Positions 1-10,245 of a stretch of 31,992 bases of DNA are shown here, one piece after another; position 1 is the stretch's first letter; each line of letters opens with the position of its first letter. A program made the position numbers and the translations under genes. Below the pieces are notes generated by a model. It saw only the letters and a program-made list of their open reading frames with translations, was not told the origin of the DNA and searched no databases. The stretch is from a virus, in IMG/VR virus record IMGVR_UViG_3300042445_000818, positions 1 through 31,992 of that record; one strand, given 5' to 3'.

Positions 1-1302
1 GCAGGTGTAGGCGCAGGTGCACGTACTACTGCTGAAGCAAATTTTGCTAATATTCAAAATATAAGTCCCTTTACGCCATCGGGTGTTGCAGGTACTCAAG
101 CGGTTTCTCCTGCTTTAACAAGTTCTGCTGCTGGCACTGCTGTACCGGGCTCTCTTGGATATAATCCTACTTTGGCCCTAGATGAATTATCAGGTGCAGT
201 TGCTCCTAACTCTGCGGCATATTTAAATACTTCTCCTACAAGTCCTTTTGTAAGTCAAACTCCTGGTTTAAATACAACAACTTTAGGAATAAAAGAAATA
301 CCATCTGGACTAGGTCAAGCAACAGCTGGAGGCGGTGGTTACGCAGGGGAATTAGGCGGTTCTTTACAAACTGCTGGAGAAAATTTTAGTACTTTAATGA
401 AAAACCCACTAGATGTTATGGCAGATTATGGTTATGGTAATTCAGCTATGTTAGCAGGGGGTCCATTAATGTCCGGACTAGAACCTTCTGATTTAGGTTA
501 TACTGATGCCCCTCTTTATAAAGACCCAGACACAGGTAAATATAGAGGTCCACAAGGTCAACTTAATTTAAGTGATCGTTTTGATACAGGCCTTCGTCTA
601 GTTGCAAAGGGTGGGTACATTGATGGTTATGCTTTAGGTGGCGCTGTTGATGTTAATCCACCAGAAGGCGGTGGCATTTCCGATTTATATAACAGACCCG
701 AAGGTCAAAGATCTACACCTATATCAAGAGATGGATATGGTATAGGACGTCTTAATAGCCTTGCAGGCGAACAATCTATGACTCAAGCTCAAACCTTAGG
801 TTATGCTGATGGTGGTAGTGTTTCTAATTATATGACACCAAATACGCCCCTTTTAAATCAAAGAAATGTTTTTTTAGAAACTATGACAAAAGATAATCCT
901 ACCCCTGTTAATTTTGATAGCTATACTGGGAATATAACTCCTAACACTCAGAATGAATTAACCTTGTTTAATACTATAGGAAATTTAAAACCCGAAGCAT
1001 TAGATTATTTGTCAGAACTACGTAAAAAAGGTAATTTTGGAATGGCTAAAGGCGGCTACTTAGATGGTCAAGGTGATGGCATGTCAGACTCAATACCTGC
1101 TACAATAGAAGGCAAACAACCCGCTCGTTTAGCTGACGGTGAATTCGTAGTGCCTGCAGATGTAGTAAGTCATTTAGGTAATGGCTCTTCTAAAGCAGGT
1201 TCAAAAAGATTATATGCAATGTTAGATAAAGTAAGACACGCTCGAACAGGAAATAAAAAGCAAGGTAAAGAAATTAATCCTGCTAAATACATGCCTGCAT
1301 GA
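1..1302 (+). CDS. Virion-associated protein, 5' end outside the window
   Basis: The reading frame is open from base 1, so the visible 433 residues are the C-terminal part of a longer protein; the TTG at 172 is not a credible start. The fragment is rich in Gly, Ala, Ser and Thr and carries repeated GGY-D-G patches (AKGGYIDGY, ADGGSV, AKGGYLDGQ). Near the end is GDGMSDSIPA (from about fragment residue 358), then QPARLADGEFVVPADVVS and a basic tail. From memory this C-terminal block recurs in structural proteins of marine and freshwater podophages, next to genes like those that follow here, but its exact role (tail, neck or internal protein) is not known to me. The stop overlaps the next start as ATGA, indicating translational coupling in a + strand virion operon. 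Confidence 0.75.
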   Translation, partial: AGVGAGARTTAEANFANIQNISPFTPSGVAGTQAVSPALTSSAAGTAVPGSLGYNPTLALDELSGAVAPNSAAYLNTSPTSPFVSQTPGLNTTTLGIKEIPSGLGQATAGGGGYAGELGGSLQTAGENFSTLMKNPLDVMADYGYGNSAMLAGGPLMSGLEPSDLGYTDAPLYKDPDTGKYRGPQGQLNLSDRFDTGLRLVAKGGYIDGYALGGAVDVNPPEGGGISDLYNRPEGQRSTPISRDGYGIGRLNSLAGEQSMTQAQTLGYADGGSVSNYMTPNTPLLNQRNVFLETMTKDNPTPVNFDSYTGNITPNTQNELTLFNTIGNLKPEALDYLSELRKKGNFGMAKGGYLDGQGDGMSDSIPATIEGKQPARLADGEFVVPADVVSHLGNGSSKAGSKRLYAMLDKVRHARTGNKKQGKEINPAKYMPA

Positions 1303-1712
1303 AATCGGTACAAATTGTAGCACCTGAATATATTTATACTATATGGGATGTTGTAGAGCCCATGTTAAAAACGGCGTTCATTAATTTTAATAATGCTGAT
1401 TATGATGTAGAACACATTAAAGTATTAATTATTGAGCAGTATCAGTATTTGTTTGTAGTTGTAGAAGATGAAAAAATTATAGGGGCCTTTACTGTAGAAG
1501 TTATTAATTATCCTAATCATCGAGTAGCACATACAACGTCTATGGGCGGTAAAGGGGTGTTTGATAAAGATACTGTAAAGCAATATGAAGATTGGGCAAA
1601 ACTTCAAGGAGTTACAAAGATTAGAGCTTATGCACAAGATGCGCAAGCTAGGCTTTTTAAAATGAAATTAGGACTTAACGCGGTAACACACGTAGTGGAG
1701 AAAACTTTATGA
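1299..1712 (+). CDS. GNAT-like small virion-operon protein
   Basis: This 137-aa protein has the alternating strand and helix pattern of GNAT acyltransferases: a strand pair around LFVVVEDEKIIGAFTVEVI, a loop with GGKGVF, a helix (KQYEDWAKLQGV), then KIRAYAQDAQARLFKMKLG, which resembles the end of a GNAT fold. The usual acetyl-CoA motif Q/RxxGxG/A is not clear, so catalysis is uncertain. Proteins of about this size sit at the start of the internal-virion-protein cluster of many podophages, where T7 gp13 (138 aa) occupies a similar place; that parallel is positional only. It overlaps both neighbours by 4 bp (ATGA), so translation is coupled throughout. It could be a degenerate acetyltransferase used as an assembly factor. 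Confidence 0.6.
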   Translation: MKSVQIVAPEYIYTIWDVVEPMLKTAFINFNNADYDVEHIKVLIIEQYQYLFVVVEDEKIIGAFTVEVINYPNHRVAHTTSMGGKGVFDKDTVKQYEDWAKLQGVTKIRAYAQDAQARLFKMKLGLNAVTHVVEKTL

Positions 1713-2818
1713 TGAATTTATTTAACTGGGTAGATAAGCTTGTAGGCTACTTCACTTTTAATCTTGGTGGCGGAGGCGGCGGCGGTAGTCCTCAACCTAC
1801 AACTCAAACTTCAGTCTCTACAAATTTACCTGAATATGCAAAGCCATACTATGAAGAGCTTTTAAAACAAGGTGGTAAACAAGTATATTCTACTGATGCC
1901 TCAGGTAATGTTACAGGTGTTAAACCTTATGTACCTTATACAGGTGAACGTGTAGCAGGGTTTACACCAGAACAAGAAAGAGTACAAAAAGAAGTAGCGG
2001 GTATGACTTCACCAGGTGATTTCGGTGCAGCGTCTAAAGGGTTAGGTACAGGTACTTCCATGGGTTTTGGTACGGCTGGCTTAGGATTAAGTCAAGCATT
2101 TGGCTATGCTCCTACAGCTATTTCTGGCGGTACGTTTGATCCTTCCGCAGCGGCATACTATGCTAGTCCTTATCAAACAGGTGTAACAGATATTGCAGTG
2201 CGTGAAGCTCGTCGTCAAGGTGATATAGAAAGATCTCGTGGCGCATTAGGCGCTATTCAACGCGGTACATTTGGTGGTGCGCGTCAAGGTTTAATACAAG
2301 CTGAACAAGATAGAAATCTAGCACAAAACATAGGGGATATTAGAGCTAAAGGTGCACAGGCTGGATATGAGAATGCACAAAAAATGTTTGAAGCAGATCA
2401 AGCTCGTCGTATGAAAGCGGCTGAACTAGGTCAACAAGGACAACAATTTGCTGCAGGTCTTGGTAAAGAGCTTGGTGTTGCAGGTCTACAAACAGGTCTT
2501 GAAGGTGCTTCTAAAACAGGTGCGCTAGCAGCGACACAACAAACAGCTGATCTTGAAAGACTTAAAGCACAAGCCGCAAGTGCCGGTGAAAAACAAGCGT
2601 TACAACAAGAGATTGATAACCTTAAATATCAACAGTTCCAAGAACAACAAAACTATCAAAAAGCACAGCTTGATTATTTATCTCAAATCCTTAGAGGTAA
2701 TGCAGCGGCGTTGGGTACAACTCAAGTACAATATGCGCCAGCTCCAAGCCTAGCTTCACAATTAGGTGGCGTAGGTTTAGCCGGGTTAGGACTTTATAAT
2801 ATCTTAGGAAAGAAATAG
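1709..2818 (+). CDS. Internal virion / ejection-type structural protein
   Basis: A 369-aa protein with a short amphipathic N-terminus, a run of seven glycines (residues 20-26), a low-complexity Gly/Ala/Thr region, and a long Gln/Ala/Glu-rich helical part (about 165-340) likely to form coiled coil. The segment around YYASPYQTGVTDIAVREA followed by GAIQRGTFGGARQGL is, from memory, a recurring signature in structural proteins of aquatic podophages. No enzyme motif is visible. It starts on the ATG overlapping the upstream TGA and abuts the next ATG with no gap. Position between the GNAT-like gene and two further virion genes supports an internal capsid or DNA-ejection role, by inference. The C-terminal LASQLGGVGLAGLGLYNIL is hydrophobic and could contact membrane. 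Confidence 0.65.
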   Translation: MMNLFNWVDKLVGYFTFNLGGGGGGGSPQPTTQTSVSTNLPEYAKPYYEELLKQGGKQVYSTDASGNVTGVKPYVPYTGERVAGFTPEQERVQKEVAGMTSPGDFGAASKGLGTGTSMGFGTAGLGLSQAFGYAPTAISGGTFDPSAAAYYASPYQTGVTDIAVREARRQGDIERSRGALGAIQRGTFGGARQGLIQAEQDRNLAQNIGDIRAKGAQAGYENAQKMFEADQARRMKAAELGQQGQQFAAGLGKELGVAGLQTGLEGASKTGALAATQQTADLERLKAQAASAGEKQALQQEIDNLKYQQFQEQQNYQKAQLDYLSQILRGNAAALGTTQVQYAPAPSLASQLGGVGLAGLGLYNILGKK

Positions 2819-4372
2819 ATGAACATTATTAAACTACAGAATATGTTACGTGGTGTGGCTGATGAGGCACTTATTGGTTATGTTCAAAATCCACAAGGTG
2901 AAGTACCTAGCTACCTAGCCCTAAGTGAGTTACAACGTCGTAAAGATACACGCGCTAAATACCAAGCCGAACAAGCCCCCGAAACAAGTGTAGCAGAAGA
3001 CTTAGGACAAGAAACAATGCCTGACCAAGGCGGTTTAGCGATGCTAGCTGGGCAACCACAAATGCAAATGGAAGATCAGGGTGTAGCGGGTTTAGATACA
3101 GGCGATATGTATGATGAAGAAAACTTTGCTGGCGGCGGTATTGTTGCATTTGCGCCGGGAGGCCCTGTATATCCTAATTATTATGCAGGGGATGAAGAAG
3201 AAGTTACTTCTCCTATGGAAAGATTTATAAACTATTTAGATATAAGTGGACGAGTTAAAAAATCTGATTTTGGTAAGAGACGTGAAGAGCGTAAGAAAAT
3301 AGATGAAAAAATTCAAGAAACTATTCCTACACTTATTGGCGGTAAAAGAGGTTTTTTTGATAGGGAAACAAAAGCTGATCAAAGATTATACGATCAAAAA
3401 AGAAAAGAGTTAGAAGCTTTAAGAGAGCAATCTCCATTCTTTGCTCCTGAACCAGGGGGCGCTGTATATGATAAAAAAGATGCTATTGATCCTAACATGA
3501 CATCTTATATAGAGCAAGAAAAACAAAGACAAAAAGAAAAACAAAAAGAAAAACAAAATGTCACTAAAGACTCTGTTAAAACTCAACCTACTCAAACACA
3601 AGTAGCTCAAACACAAGCACCACAACAAGCTACTGAATCATATGAAGATGCTTTGCGTAAACGTATGGGTATCTATAAAGAGTTTATGGGTTCTAACGAA
3701 GATAGAGATAAACTAAATAAAAAAATAGAAGCTATGGAAGCTCGTGCTGCACGTCAAGAAGAAATGGCGCCGTGGATGGCTCTTACAGAAGCTGGGTTTA
3801 AAACTATGCAAGGTACATCTCCGTTTGCATTAGCTAATCTTGGTGCGGGTGCTCAAGCTGGTTTACAATCATATGGTGCTGCTCAAGATAGAATGGCTAA
3901 CCTAGAAGAAAAACGTTATGCACTTATGAATGAAGCTGCTAAAGCAGATAGAGCTGAAAGACAAGCTGCAATTACATTTGGTGAAAATAGCTATCAACAT
4001 CAAGCTGCTCTACAACAAAGAGAAAGATTAGGTTTAGCAGAATTAGATCTTAAAAAAGAAGCAAATGATATAACTAAACAAATTGGTTTAGGTAAAATTG
4101 CTGCTATGCAAGGTAGAGGCACTGTAGGCAATACAAAAGCTATGGTTGATCAAATACTAAAAATGAATAAAGATCTATATGCAGACCTAGCTATATTTAA
4201 TAAAATTAAAAATCCTAACGAACAACAAAAAGCTGTAATTAAAAAATTACAAGCAGACATAGCTGCTAATGAAGCTAAAGTTAAATCTTTTTATAATAAG
4301 CAAGGATTAGCTAATACAACTTCATCACTAAATCCTGAAGACTTTACTCTAGAGGAATTACCAGGACCATAA
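2819..4372 (+). CDS. Internal virion-like protein with GGGIVAFAPGG motif
   Basis: A 517-aa protein. The N-terminus (residues 5-47) is a helical module with VPSYLALSELQRRKDTR, which I recall from homologous proteins of marine podophages. A glycine motif GGGIVAFAPGG follows at 105-115, then a charged Lys/Gln/Glu tract (about 232-270). A conserved-looking block APWMALTEAGFKTMQG...FALANLGAGAQAGLQSYG covers 317-353, and the rest is predicted long helix. No catalytic motif is seen. The gene begins directly after the preceding stop and shares one base with the following start (TAATG). Its size, composition and place before the giant gene suggest a component of the internal core ejected with DNA, but this is inference. 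Confidence 0.65.
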   Translation: MNIIKLQNMLRGVADEALIGYVQNPQGEVPSYLALSELQRRKDTRAKYQAEQAPETSVAEDLGQETMPDQGGLAMLAGQPQMQMEDQGVAGLDTGDMYDEENFAGGGIVAFAPGGPVYPNYYAGDEEEVTSPMERFINYLDISGRVKKSDFGKRREERKKIDEKIQETIPTLIGGKRGFFDRETKADQRLYDQKRKELEALREQSPFFAPEPGGAVYDKKDAIDPNMTSYIEQEKQRQKEKQKEKQNVTKDSVKTQPTQTQVAQTQAPQQATESYEDALRKRMGIYKEFMGSNEDRDKLNKKIEAMEARAARQEEMAPWMALTEAGFKTMQGTSPFALANLGAGAQAGLQSYGAAQDRMANLEEKRYALMNEAAKADRAERQAAITFGENSYQHQAALQQRERLGLAELDLKKEANDITKQIGLGKIAAMQGRGTVGNTKAMVDQILKMNKDLYADLAIFNKIKNPNEQQKAVIKKLQADIAANEAKVKSFYNKQGLANTTSSLNPEDFTLEELPGP

Positions 4373-7300
4373 TGGCACGATATAAATTAACAGGTCCTAA
4401 CGGTAAACAATATTTATTATCTGGTCCTTCAGGCGCATCAAAAGAAGATTTAGTAAATATACTCGGCACTAAACTAGGCACATCATTAGAAGAACCTTTA
4501 GTTACCACTCCTAAAGAAGCACCAGATGCAACGTTTGGTGAAAGCATAAAAGACATAGGTGTCAGTGCATTACAAGGTGTATTAGGTGCTAAAGAAGCTA
4601 TAACTGGTATCGCTGATATTCCTACTATGGGTATGGCTGGTAAAGGTATAGCCGCAGCTGAAAAAGCTTTATTTGGTGGTACTTCTCAAGAGGGCCGTGA
4701 AAAACTTCAAGAATTAAAATCTGCAGAAGCTCAACAAGAAGAAAAAGAAATTGCAGAAACTAAAGGGTTCTTACCTACTGCTAAAGCATACATAGAAAGA
4801 CCAGGTGCGCTAGCTGGTATGATAACCGAATCTATTCCTACTATGCTAGGTGGTGCAGGTATTGCACGTGGCGCCGTAGGATCAATAGCAAAATTAGCTG
4901 GTAAAAAAGCTGCTCCATTAATTGCCGGTGCCGTTGGTGAAGGTGCGGTTACAGCTGGATCTATAGCAGAATCAACAAGACAACAATCTGAATCAGGTTT
5001 AATTACTCCAGAACAAGCCGGCGTAGCTACCTTAGGTGGTGCACTTACTGGTGGCCTTGGTATATTTGGTGGTAAGGTTGCACAAAAATTAGGTGTAGCT
5101 GATATTGATACTATACTTGCTGGTGGAATAAGTGGCGCTGAAAAGAAAAGTATTTTAAAAGCCGCAGTGCAAGGAGCATTAGTTGAGTCTACCTTTGAAG
5201 AACTACCACAATCTATGCAAGAACAGATTATGCAAAACATTAACTTGGGAAGACCGCCTCTTGAAGGAGTAGCAGAAGCAGGTGCAAGTGGTATGTTAGC
5301 TGGAGCAGTTATGGGTGGTACCGCAAGTGCTTTGTCTCAAGCTAAAGATAATGCCAAAATAGCAAATCAAAATGATCCCAATCCCCCGCCTACAACAGAA
5401 GATGAAACACTAACTGGCGATGTTAATAAACAAGAACCTGCAAAACAAAAACTAGAAGACTTAGATATAGATGATATACTATCTACAGAGGAAAAAATAG
5501 ATGAACAACTTAAGTCCACAAAACCTAGAAAAGGCGTTCAAGTATCTGGAGGACCCGAAGGCGGAGTTGCCGGAGTCGTTGAAGGAGCTGACGGATCTGG
5601 AGTGGTTCGCGATAGAGTTGATACTAAACCAGCTGATGTTGGAGCGGGAACACAGCAACCTGCACTAACAAAAGAGTCTATATTAGGAGATATGGATGCA
5701 GAAGGTTTGCAGTTTAAAAATACTACTCAAGTCAGAAACTATTTAAAATCAAAAGTAAATAAATCTACACTTGCTCAGTTAGAACTAGAAACTCCTACAC
5801 TTGTTAAAGACTTATTCGATCAGCGTAATAAATCCTTAAAAGAAAAACTTAAAGCACAAAAATCTGTGGAAGAAGCAGAAGAGGTTAAGTCACGCCTATT
5901 AAAACTTGAAGAAGCTAATAAGCAAGCTATTGCTAAAAATGAACAAGAGCTTAGTCAAGAACAATATGATGCATTACATCCTTACTTAAAAACTAAATCT
6001 AGTTATGGTAAAGAAGCACCTCTTACATTAGAGCGTGGTATAGATTCTGTAGCTGCAGAAGAAGCATTCATTAAGAAAGACTTAAGAGATGTAGAAGGAT
6101 TTGAAGCAGAGCTTACTCGTATGGCTCAAGAAAAAACTCAAGAAGCTCAAACGGCTCGTAAAGCTACAATTGATAAGTTAATGAAAACTGAAAGACTTAA
6201 CCAACGACAAGCTGAAAGACGCGTAGGTAATTATAAATCTAAACAATATAACTTCACTAAAGATAGACCTTACGACTTTTTAACTGAAGGTGAGTTTTTA
6301 TCTTTGCAAGAAAAATATGATAACAAAAAAGCTCCTACTCCTGCTCAAATTAAAGAAGCTCAAGTCCGTCAAGATTTTATAAATAATTTAACTCCTGAAC
6401 AACAAGCATCAGTTCAACAAAAAATACAAGACAACCTAGCTAACGAACAACTCCTTGCTAAAAAAGCACTTATTAAAGAGCGCGGTCAAAAAGGTCCACA
6501 AGGTACAGAGATTACTCCTGAAGAAGTAGAAACAGCGGGTGAGTTTATTAATGAGTTTAGTTACCAAAACCTAGGTAAGTTCTTAGCAGATAGAGTTAAA
6601 CAGTTAAAGGGTAATGTAAATATTATTTATGGTAAGGTGCCCGGTAATAAACCTGGTATGTTTGACCCATCTACTAATACTATAACTATTGATAGAAATA
6701 ATTTTGGTGATAGACATGAAGGACAGATAGTTACCCATGAGTTAATGCACTACATGATGGACCACATTATTGATAATCGTAATGTGCCTGGATTCTTAAG
6801 TAATGAACAAAAAGCTGCATTAAATAGATTAGAAAACCTACGTAAAGAAACAGTAAATAAATTCGGTAAAACATTTACCATACCTAACCTAAAAGAATTT
6901 GTTGCAGAAGCATTTACAAACAGAGACTTCCAACAAGCCCTAGCTAGCCTTGAGCCTCCACCAGGTAAAATATATCAAAAAGCTAAGGGGTTAGCACGTC
7001 GTATTGCTCAAGCTATACTAGATTCATTAGGTCTTAAAGGACTTAAACCTGTTGTATTGGAAGAGACATTAGACCTTATTGAAAGTATTATTACAGACCA
7101 AAACTATCAACTGCCTGACATTCAAAAAGGTGTTACAGGTAAAGGCATTTCATTTGCGCCAAAACAAGCAGGTGCGCCTAAGATGTATGATAGAGAAAAA
7201 CGATTAGAAAGATTAACTGTATCTGAATACCATAGACCTACTACAGTAGAAACTATTAATAAAACTCTTATAGGTGAAAAAGCTAGGGATCAACTTATTA

Positions 7301-10245
7301 CTCGTTTCCAAAATAGTAGATATGCAATTAAGAAGTGGCAACAAGATTTAACTAAGGCAAAGAAGATTACTGTAGGTGGACCTAATTTTACTAATATCTA
7401 TGATCAAATTTCTTTAGCATTTGGTGAAGCTGACTTTAGAAATAAAGAATACTTGATGGCTCCTGTTCAAAAATTACAGAACTTAATTAATCAATATGCA
7501 AAAGCTGTAAATAAATCTGTTGGCGCTGCACTTGCTGAGTTACATGAATATGCTGAAGCCTTACATGAACCTGAACGTAGACATGTTAAGTTTTTAAAGA
7601 CAGTACCGTTAAGCGTTAACAAAAATTTAGTTGATAGAAATGGTAATCCTACTAGCGCAGCTGATGAAAGAGAAAAGATATTAAGAGCTATAGCTACTAC
7701 TAACAGTTTGTCTGATAATCAAATACAAGCATTGCGTAATAAACTAGAAGACCTTGTGGCTAAGTATAAAGACCCAGCTGGTGAAGGTGCATATAAATCT
7801 ATTGATGAACAAAGTGCCGATTACAACGTAACTGCTGAGTTAAATTCACAAGATGTCCAACAAATATTAGCTATATATAATAAAAGCCCTAATAAAAAAT
7901 TATTAGACGAAGTTATTGCGGCACTTAAACCTATACAAGATGCAACCATAGAACTAAATAAACAAGGTAACTATTGGTCTAACTCTACAGATAATATTAA
8001 ACGGTTCTACAATTGGCAGCACTATATACCATTAAAAGGAAGACCAGCAAGTAAGATGCCTAATAACGTAGCAGACTTAGAATTAGATGATAAACGTTTA
8101 AGTGCTGAGTTAAAAGATTCACCTTATGCATTTGAGGGTAGATTAACTGAGGCTGAAGATCCTATTATACAAACAATGGTTGAAGGCGCGTTGGCTGCTG
8201 CAAGGGCTGGTAGAAAAGGTTTAACTCAATCTATTAAAAATGCAGTGAATCAAAAAATAATTGATGGTGATATTGTAGCTAGTTATACTGCAGGAGAAAT
8301 ATACAAAGGGTTAGATGACAAAGCTAAAAATTTAATTAATCAACGTAGCTCTATTGTGCACCATAATGAAGATGGTTCTATGGACGTAATTCGTATTAAA
8401 GATCCAGCACTATTAGAATCTATACGCCGTACATATAAAGATTCACATCCTATGCTAGATATGGTTAATAGATTTACTAGTCTAATAGGTCAGTCTCATA
8501 CCCGTTATAACCCTGCGTTCCCCGTACTTAACTTTGTACGTGATACATTAACTAATGCGTTTGTGATGGCTATTGATATTGGTCCTGTAGAGGCATTTAA
8601 ATATATAGGCGCTGTGAGTGCTCAAGTCGCTAATGGCGGTTTATTTAAAGCTAATAAAGTGGCAAGGCTATATGCTAAAGGCGATATACAAGGTTTAAGA
8701 CAGTTAGCTAAAAAAGACCCATACTCAGCGGATATGATTGACTATATTGAGCAAGGCGGTCTTGTATCTATTGTGCAAGGTTTATCTGTTAAGAGTCAAT
8801 TAGGTCAATTATATAAAGAATTAAATCAAAGTAAGATTTTAAAGGTTAAAGAGCAAATAGACCCATTCTTTGATGGTTGGGTGTCTACATTTGAATTAGC
8901 CGCAAGATCAGCAGCATATAGAATAGCTAAATCAGATGCTGAAGCAAGGGGTATTAAGGGTGATGCGGCTAAAGAAGCAGGGGCTGTATTTGCAAAACAA
9001 TTAGCTAACTTTGAAGAGGTTGGTGAGTGGGGTAAAACATTAGGTGCACTATTTGTATTCTTCCGTCCGTCTGCTACAGGCGCTGTTCGTGCTTTTGAAT
9101 CTATTGGTCCTATGTTAAGAAGTTGGGAGTCAGTAAAGAAATCATTACCAGATACTATTACTAAAGATCCTAAAGCATTAGCTGAATATGAAGTTAATTG
9201 GAGAAGACAAAGTAGAACGGCTGCAACGGTTGTACTATCCTTATTAGGCGCTGGTGCTACTATATACTTAATGTCCGCGGGTTTAGCTGATGATGACGAT
9301 GAAGGTCGTAATAAGATTATTAATGATGACTTATCTCGTTGGACTCGATTTGCACGATTTGATATTGGTGAAGATAAAGTAGTACAGATACCGTGGGGCT
9401 TTGGTCTTGGTGGTTTTATGGCTGCAGGGGCTCAAATAGCAGGGGCTATGTCTTCTAAAACAAATGACTTAGCAGATATATTTAGTAATGTTATTAATAT
9501 TGGTTTAGATTCTTTTGTACCGTTACCTGTATCTAGAATTAATATGGTTGATAACCCTTCAGCATTTGTATTGGATTCTGTAACACCATCGATAGCTAGA
9601 CCTTTCTTTGAATATGCTATGAATATGAACGCATTCGGCCAAGAAATTTATAACAACAGACAATCAAGATTTGGTAATGCGTATACAGGTGGAGATAATA
9701 TTCCCGATGCATACAAAGATGCAGCTAGATTCATGGCAGATAATTGGGGTGTAGATGCAAGTCCTAATTCATTATATTTCTTTGCTAACAATTATATGGA
9801 TGGCCTAACTAGAATTATGCATAACGGATATGGTCTAGGCTTAACTCTTGCAGGTCAAAAAGATTTTGATGCTAAACGTGATTTATTTATTCTAGAAAGT
9901 TTTATTAGTACTAAATCTAACGTAGACCAAAGAGAATTTTCTAAGATGGAAGATAGTGTTAGAGAGAAAGAACGCTTGTTAAAAATGTTTAAAACTAACC
10001 CTGAAAAATACGCAGACTACTTTTCAGAACACCCGTTTGATGCATCTCTTGTAAAAATGTATAATCAGCAAGTAAATGGAAGATTGAATGATCTAAGAGA
10101 AAGAGCTAATAAAATAAGAAGAATGCCAGGTCTTAGCCCTAAAGATAGAAAGTCTTTACTTGAACCTATTAAAGAAGAACAAAACATCATTAAACGTCAG
10201 ATTACATATAACGTAAACATGATAGATGAAATAGAATCTAACTAA
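4372..10245 (+). CDS. Giant polyvalent/ejection protein with HELMH metallopeptidase motif
   Basis: This 1957-aa protein begins with a short YKLTGPNGKQYLLSGP module typical of very large podophage virion proteins. Residues about 140-330 are Gly/Ala-rich amphipathic segments (for example PTMLGGAGIARGAVG), a pattern seen in membrane-penetrating ejection proteins. Charged linkers and coiled coil run to about 760. A zincin-like domain follows: DRNNFGDRHEG, HELMH at 789-793 and a likely third ligand in KEFVAEAF (841-848). Farther on, NPAF at 1380-1383 with RD at 1390-1391 resembles the LPD38-type domain of large polyvalent proteins (from memory). A hydrophobic stretch near 1617-1635 precedes ADDDDEG. 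It probably enters the host with DNA and protects or opens the path for it. Its stop overlaps an opposite-strand stop. Confidence 0.75.
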   Translation: MARYKLTGPNGKQYLLSGPSGASKEDLVNILGTKLGTSLEEPLVTTPKEAPDATFGESIKDIGVSALQGVLGAKEAITGIADIPTMGMAGKGIAAAEKALFGGTSQEGREKLQELKSAEAQQEEKEIAETKGFLPTAKAYIERPGALAGMITESIPTMLGGAGIARGAVGSIAKLAGKKAAPLIAGAVGEGAVTAGSIAESTRQQSESGLITPEQAGVATLGGALTGGLGIFGGKVAQKLGVADIDTILAGGISGAEKKSILKAAVQGALVESTFEELPQSMQEQIMQNINLGRPPLEGVAEAGASGMLAGAVMGGTASALSQAKDNAKIANQNDPNPPPTTEDETLTGDVNKQEPAKQKLEDLDIDDILSTEEKIDEQLKSTKPRKGVQVSGGPEGGVAGVVEGADGSGVVRDRVDTKPADVGAGTQQPALTKESILGDMDAEGLQFKNTTQVRNYLKSKVNKSTLAQLELETPTLVKDLFDQRNKSLKEKLKAQKSVEEAEEVKSRLLKLEEANKQAIAKNEQELSQEQYDALHPYLKTKSSYGKEAPLTLERGIDSVAAEEAFIKKDLRDVEGFEAELTRMAQEKTQEAQTARKATIDKLMKTERLNQRQAERRVGNYKSKQYNFTKDRPYDFLTEGEFLSLQEKYDNKKAPTPAQIKEAQVRQDFINNLTPEQQASVQQKIQDNLANEQLLAKKALIKERGQKGPQGTEITPEEVETAGEFINEFSYQNLGKFLADRVKQLKGNVNIIYGKVPGNKPGMFDPSTNTITIDRNNFGDRHEGQIVTHELMHYMMDHIIDNRNVPGFLSNEQKAALNRLENLRKETVNKFGKTFTIPNLKEFVAEAFTNRDFQQALASLEPPPGKIYQKAKGLARRIAQAILDSLGLKGLKPVVLEETLDLIESIITDQNYQLPDIQKGVTGKGISFAPKQAGAPKMYDREKRLERLTVSEYHRPTTVETINKTLIGEKARDQLITRFQNSRYAIKKWQQDLTKAKKITVGGPNFTNIYDQISLAFGEADFRNKEYLMAPVQKLQNLINQYAKAVNKSVGAALAELHEYAEALHEPERRHVKFLKTVPLSVNKNLVDRNGNPTSAADEREKILRAIATTNSLSDNQIQALRNKLEDLVAKYKDPAGEGAYKSIDEQSADYNVTAELNSQDVQQILAIYNKSPNKKLLDEVIAALKPIQDATIELNKQGNYWSNSTDNIKRFYNWQHYIPLKGRPASKMPNNVADLELDDKRLSAELKDSPYAFEGRLTEAEDPIIQTMVEGALAAARAGRKGLTQSIKNAVNQKIIDGDIVASYTAGEIYKGLDDKAKNLINQRSSIVHHNEDGSMDVIRIKDPALLESIRRTYKDSHPMLDMVNRFTSLIGQSHTRYNPAFPVLNFVRDTLTNAFVMAIDIGPVEAFKYIGAVSAQVANGGLFKANKVARLYAKGDIQGLRQLAKKDPYSADMIDYIEQGGLVSIVQGLSVKSQLGQLYKELNQSKILKVKEQIDPFFDGWVSTFELAARSAAYRIAKSDAEARGIKGDAAKEAGAVFAKQLANFEEVGEWGKTLGALFVFFRPSATGAVRAFESIGPMLRSWESVKKSLPDTITKDPKALAEYEVNWRRQSRTAATVVLSLLGAGATIYLMSAGLADDDDEGRNKIINDDLSRWTRFARFDIGEDKVVQIPWGFGLGGFMAAGAQIAGAMSSKTNDLADIFSNVINIGLDSFVPLPVSRINMVDNPSAFVLDSVTPSIARPFFEYAMNMNAFGQEIYNNRQSRFGNAYTGGDNIPDAYKDAARFMADNWGVDASPNSLYFFANNYMDGLTRIMHNGYGLGLTLAGQKDFDAKRDLFILESFISTKSNVDQREFSKMEDSVREKERLLKMFKTNPEKYADYFSEHPFDASLVKMYNQQVNGRLNDLRERANKIRRMPGLSPKDRKSLLEPIKEEQNIIKRQITYNVNMIDEIESN

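Noticed and set aside
4731-5240. 169-aa open frame on the - strand
   Set aside because: It is opposite the giant virion gene and has a Pro/Ala/Ser-rich composition expected from the reverse of Gly/Ala codons.
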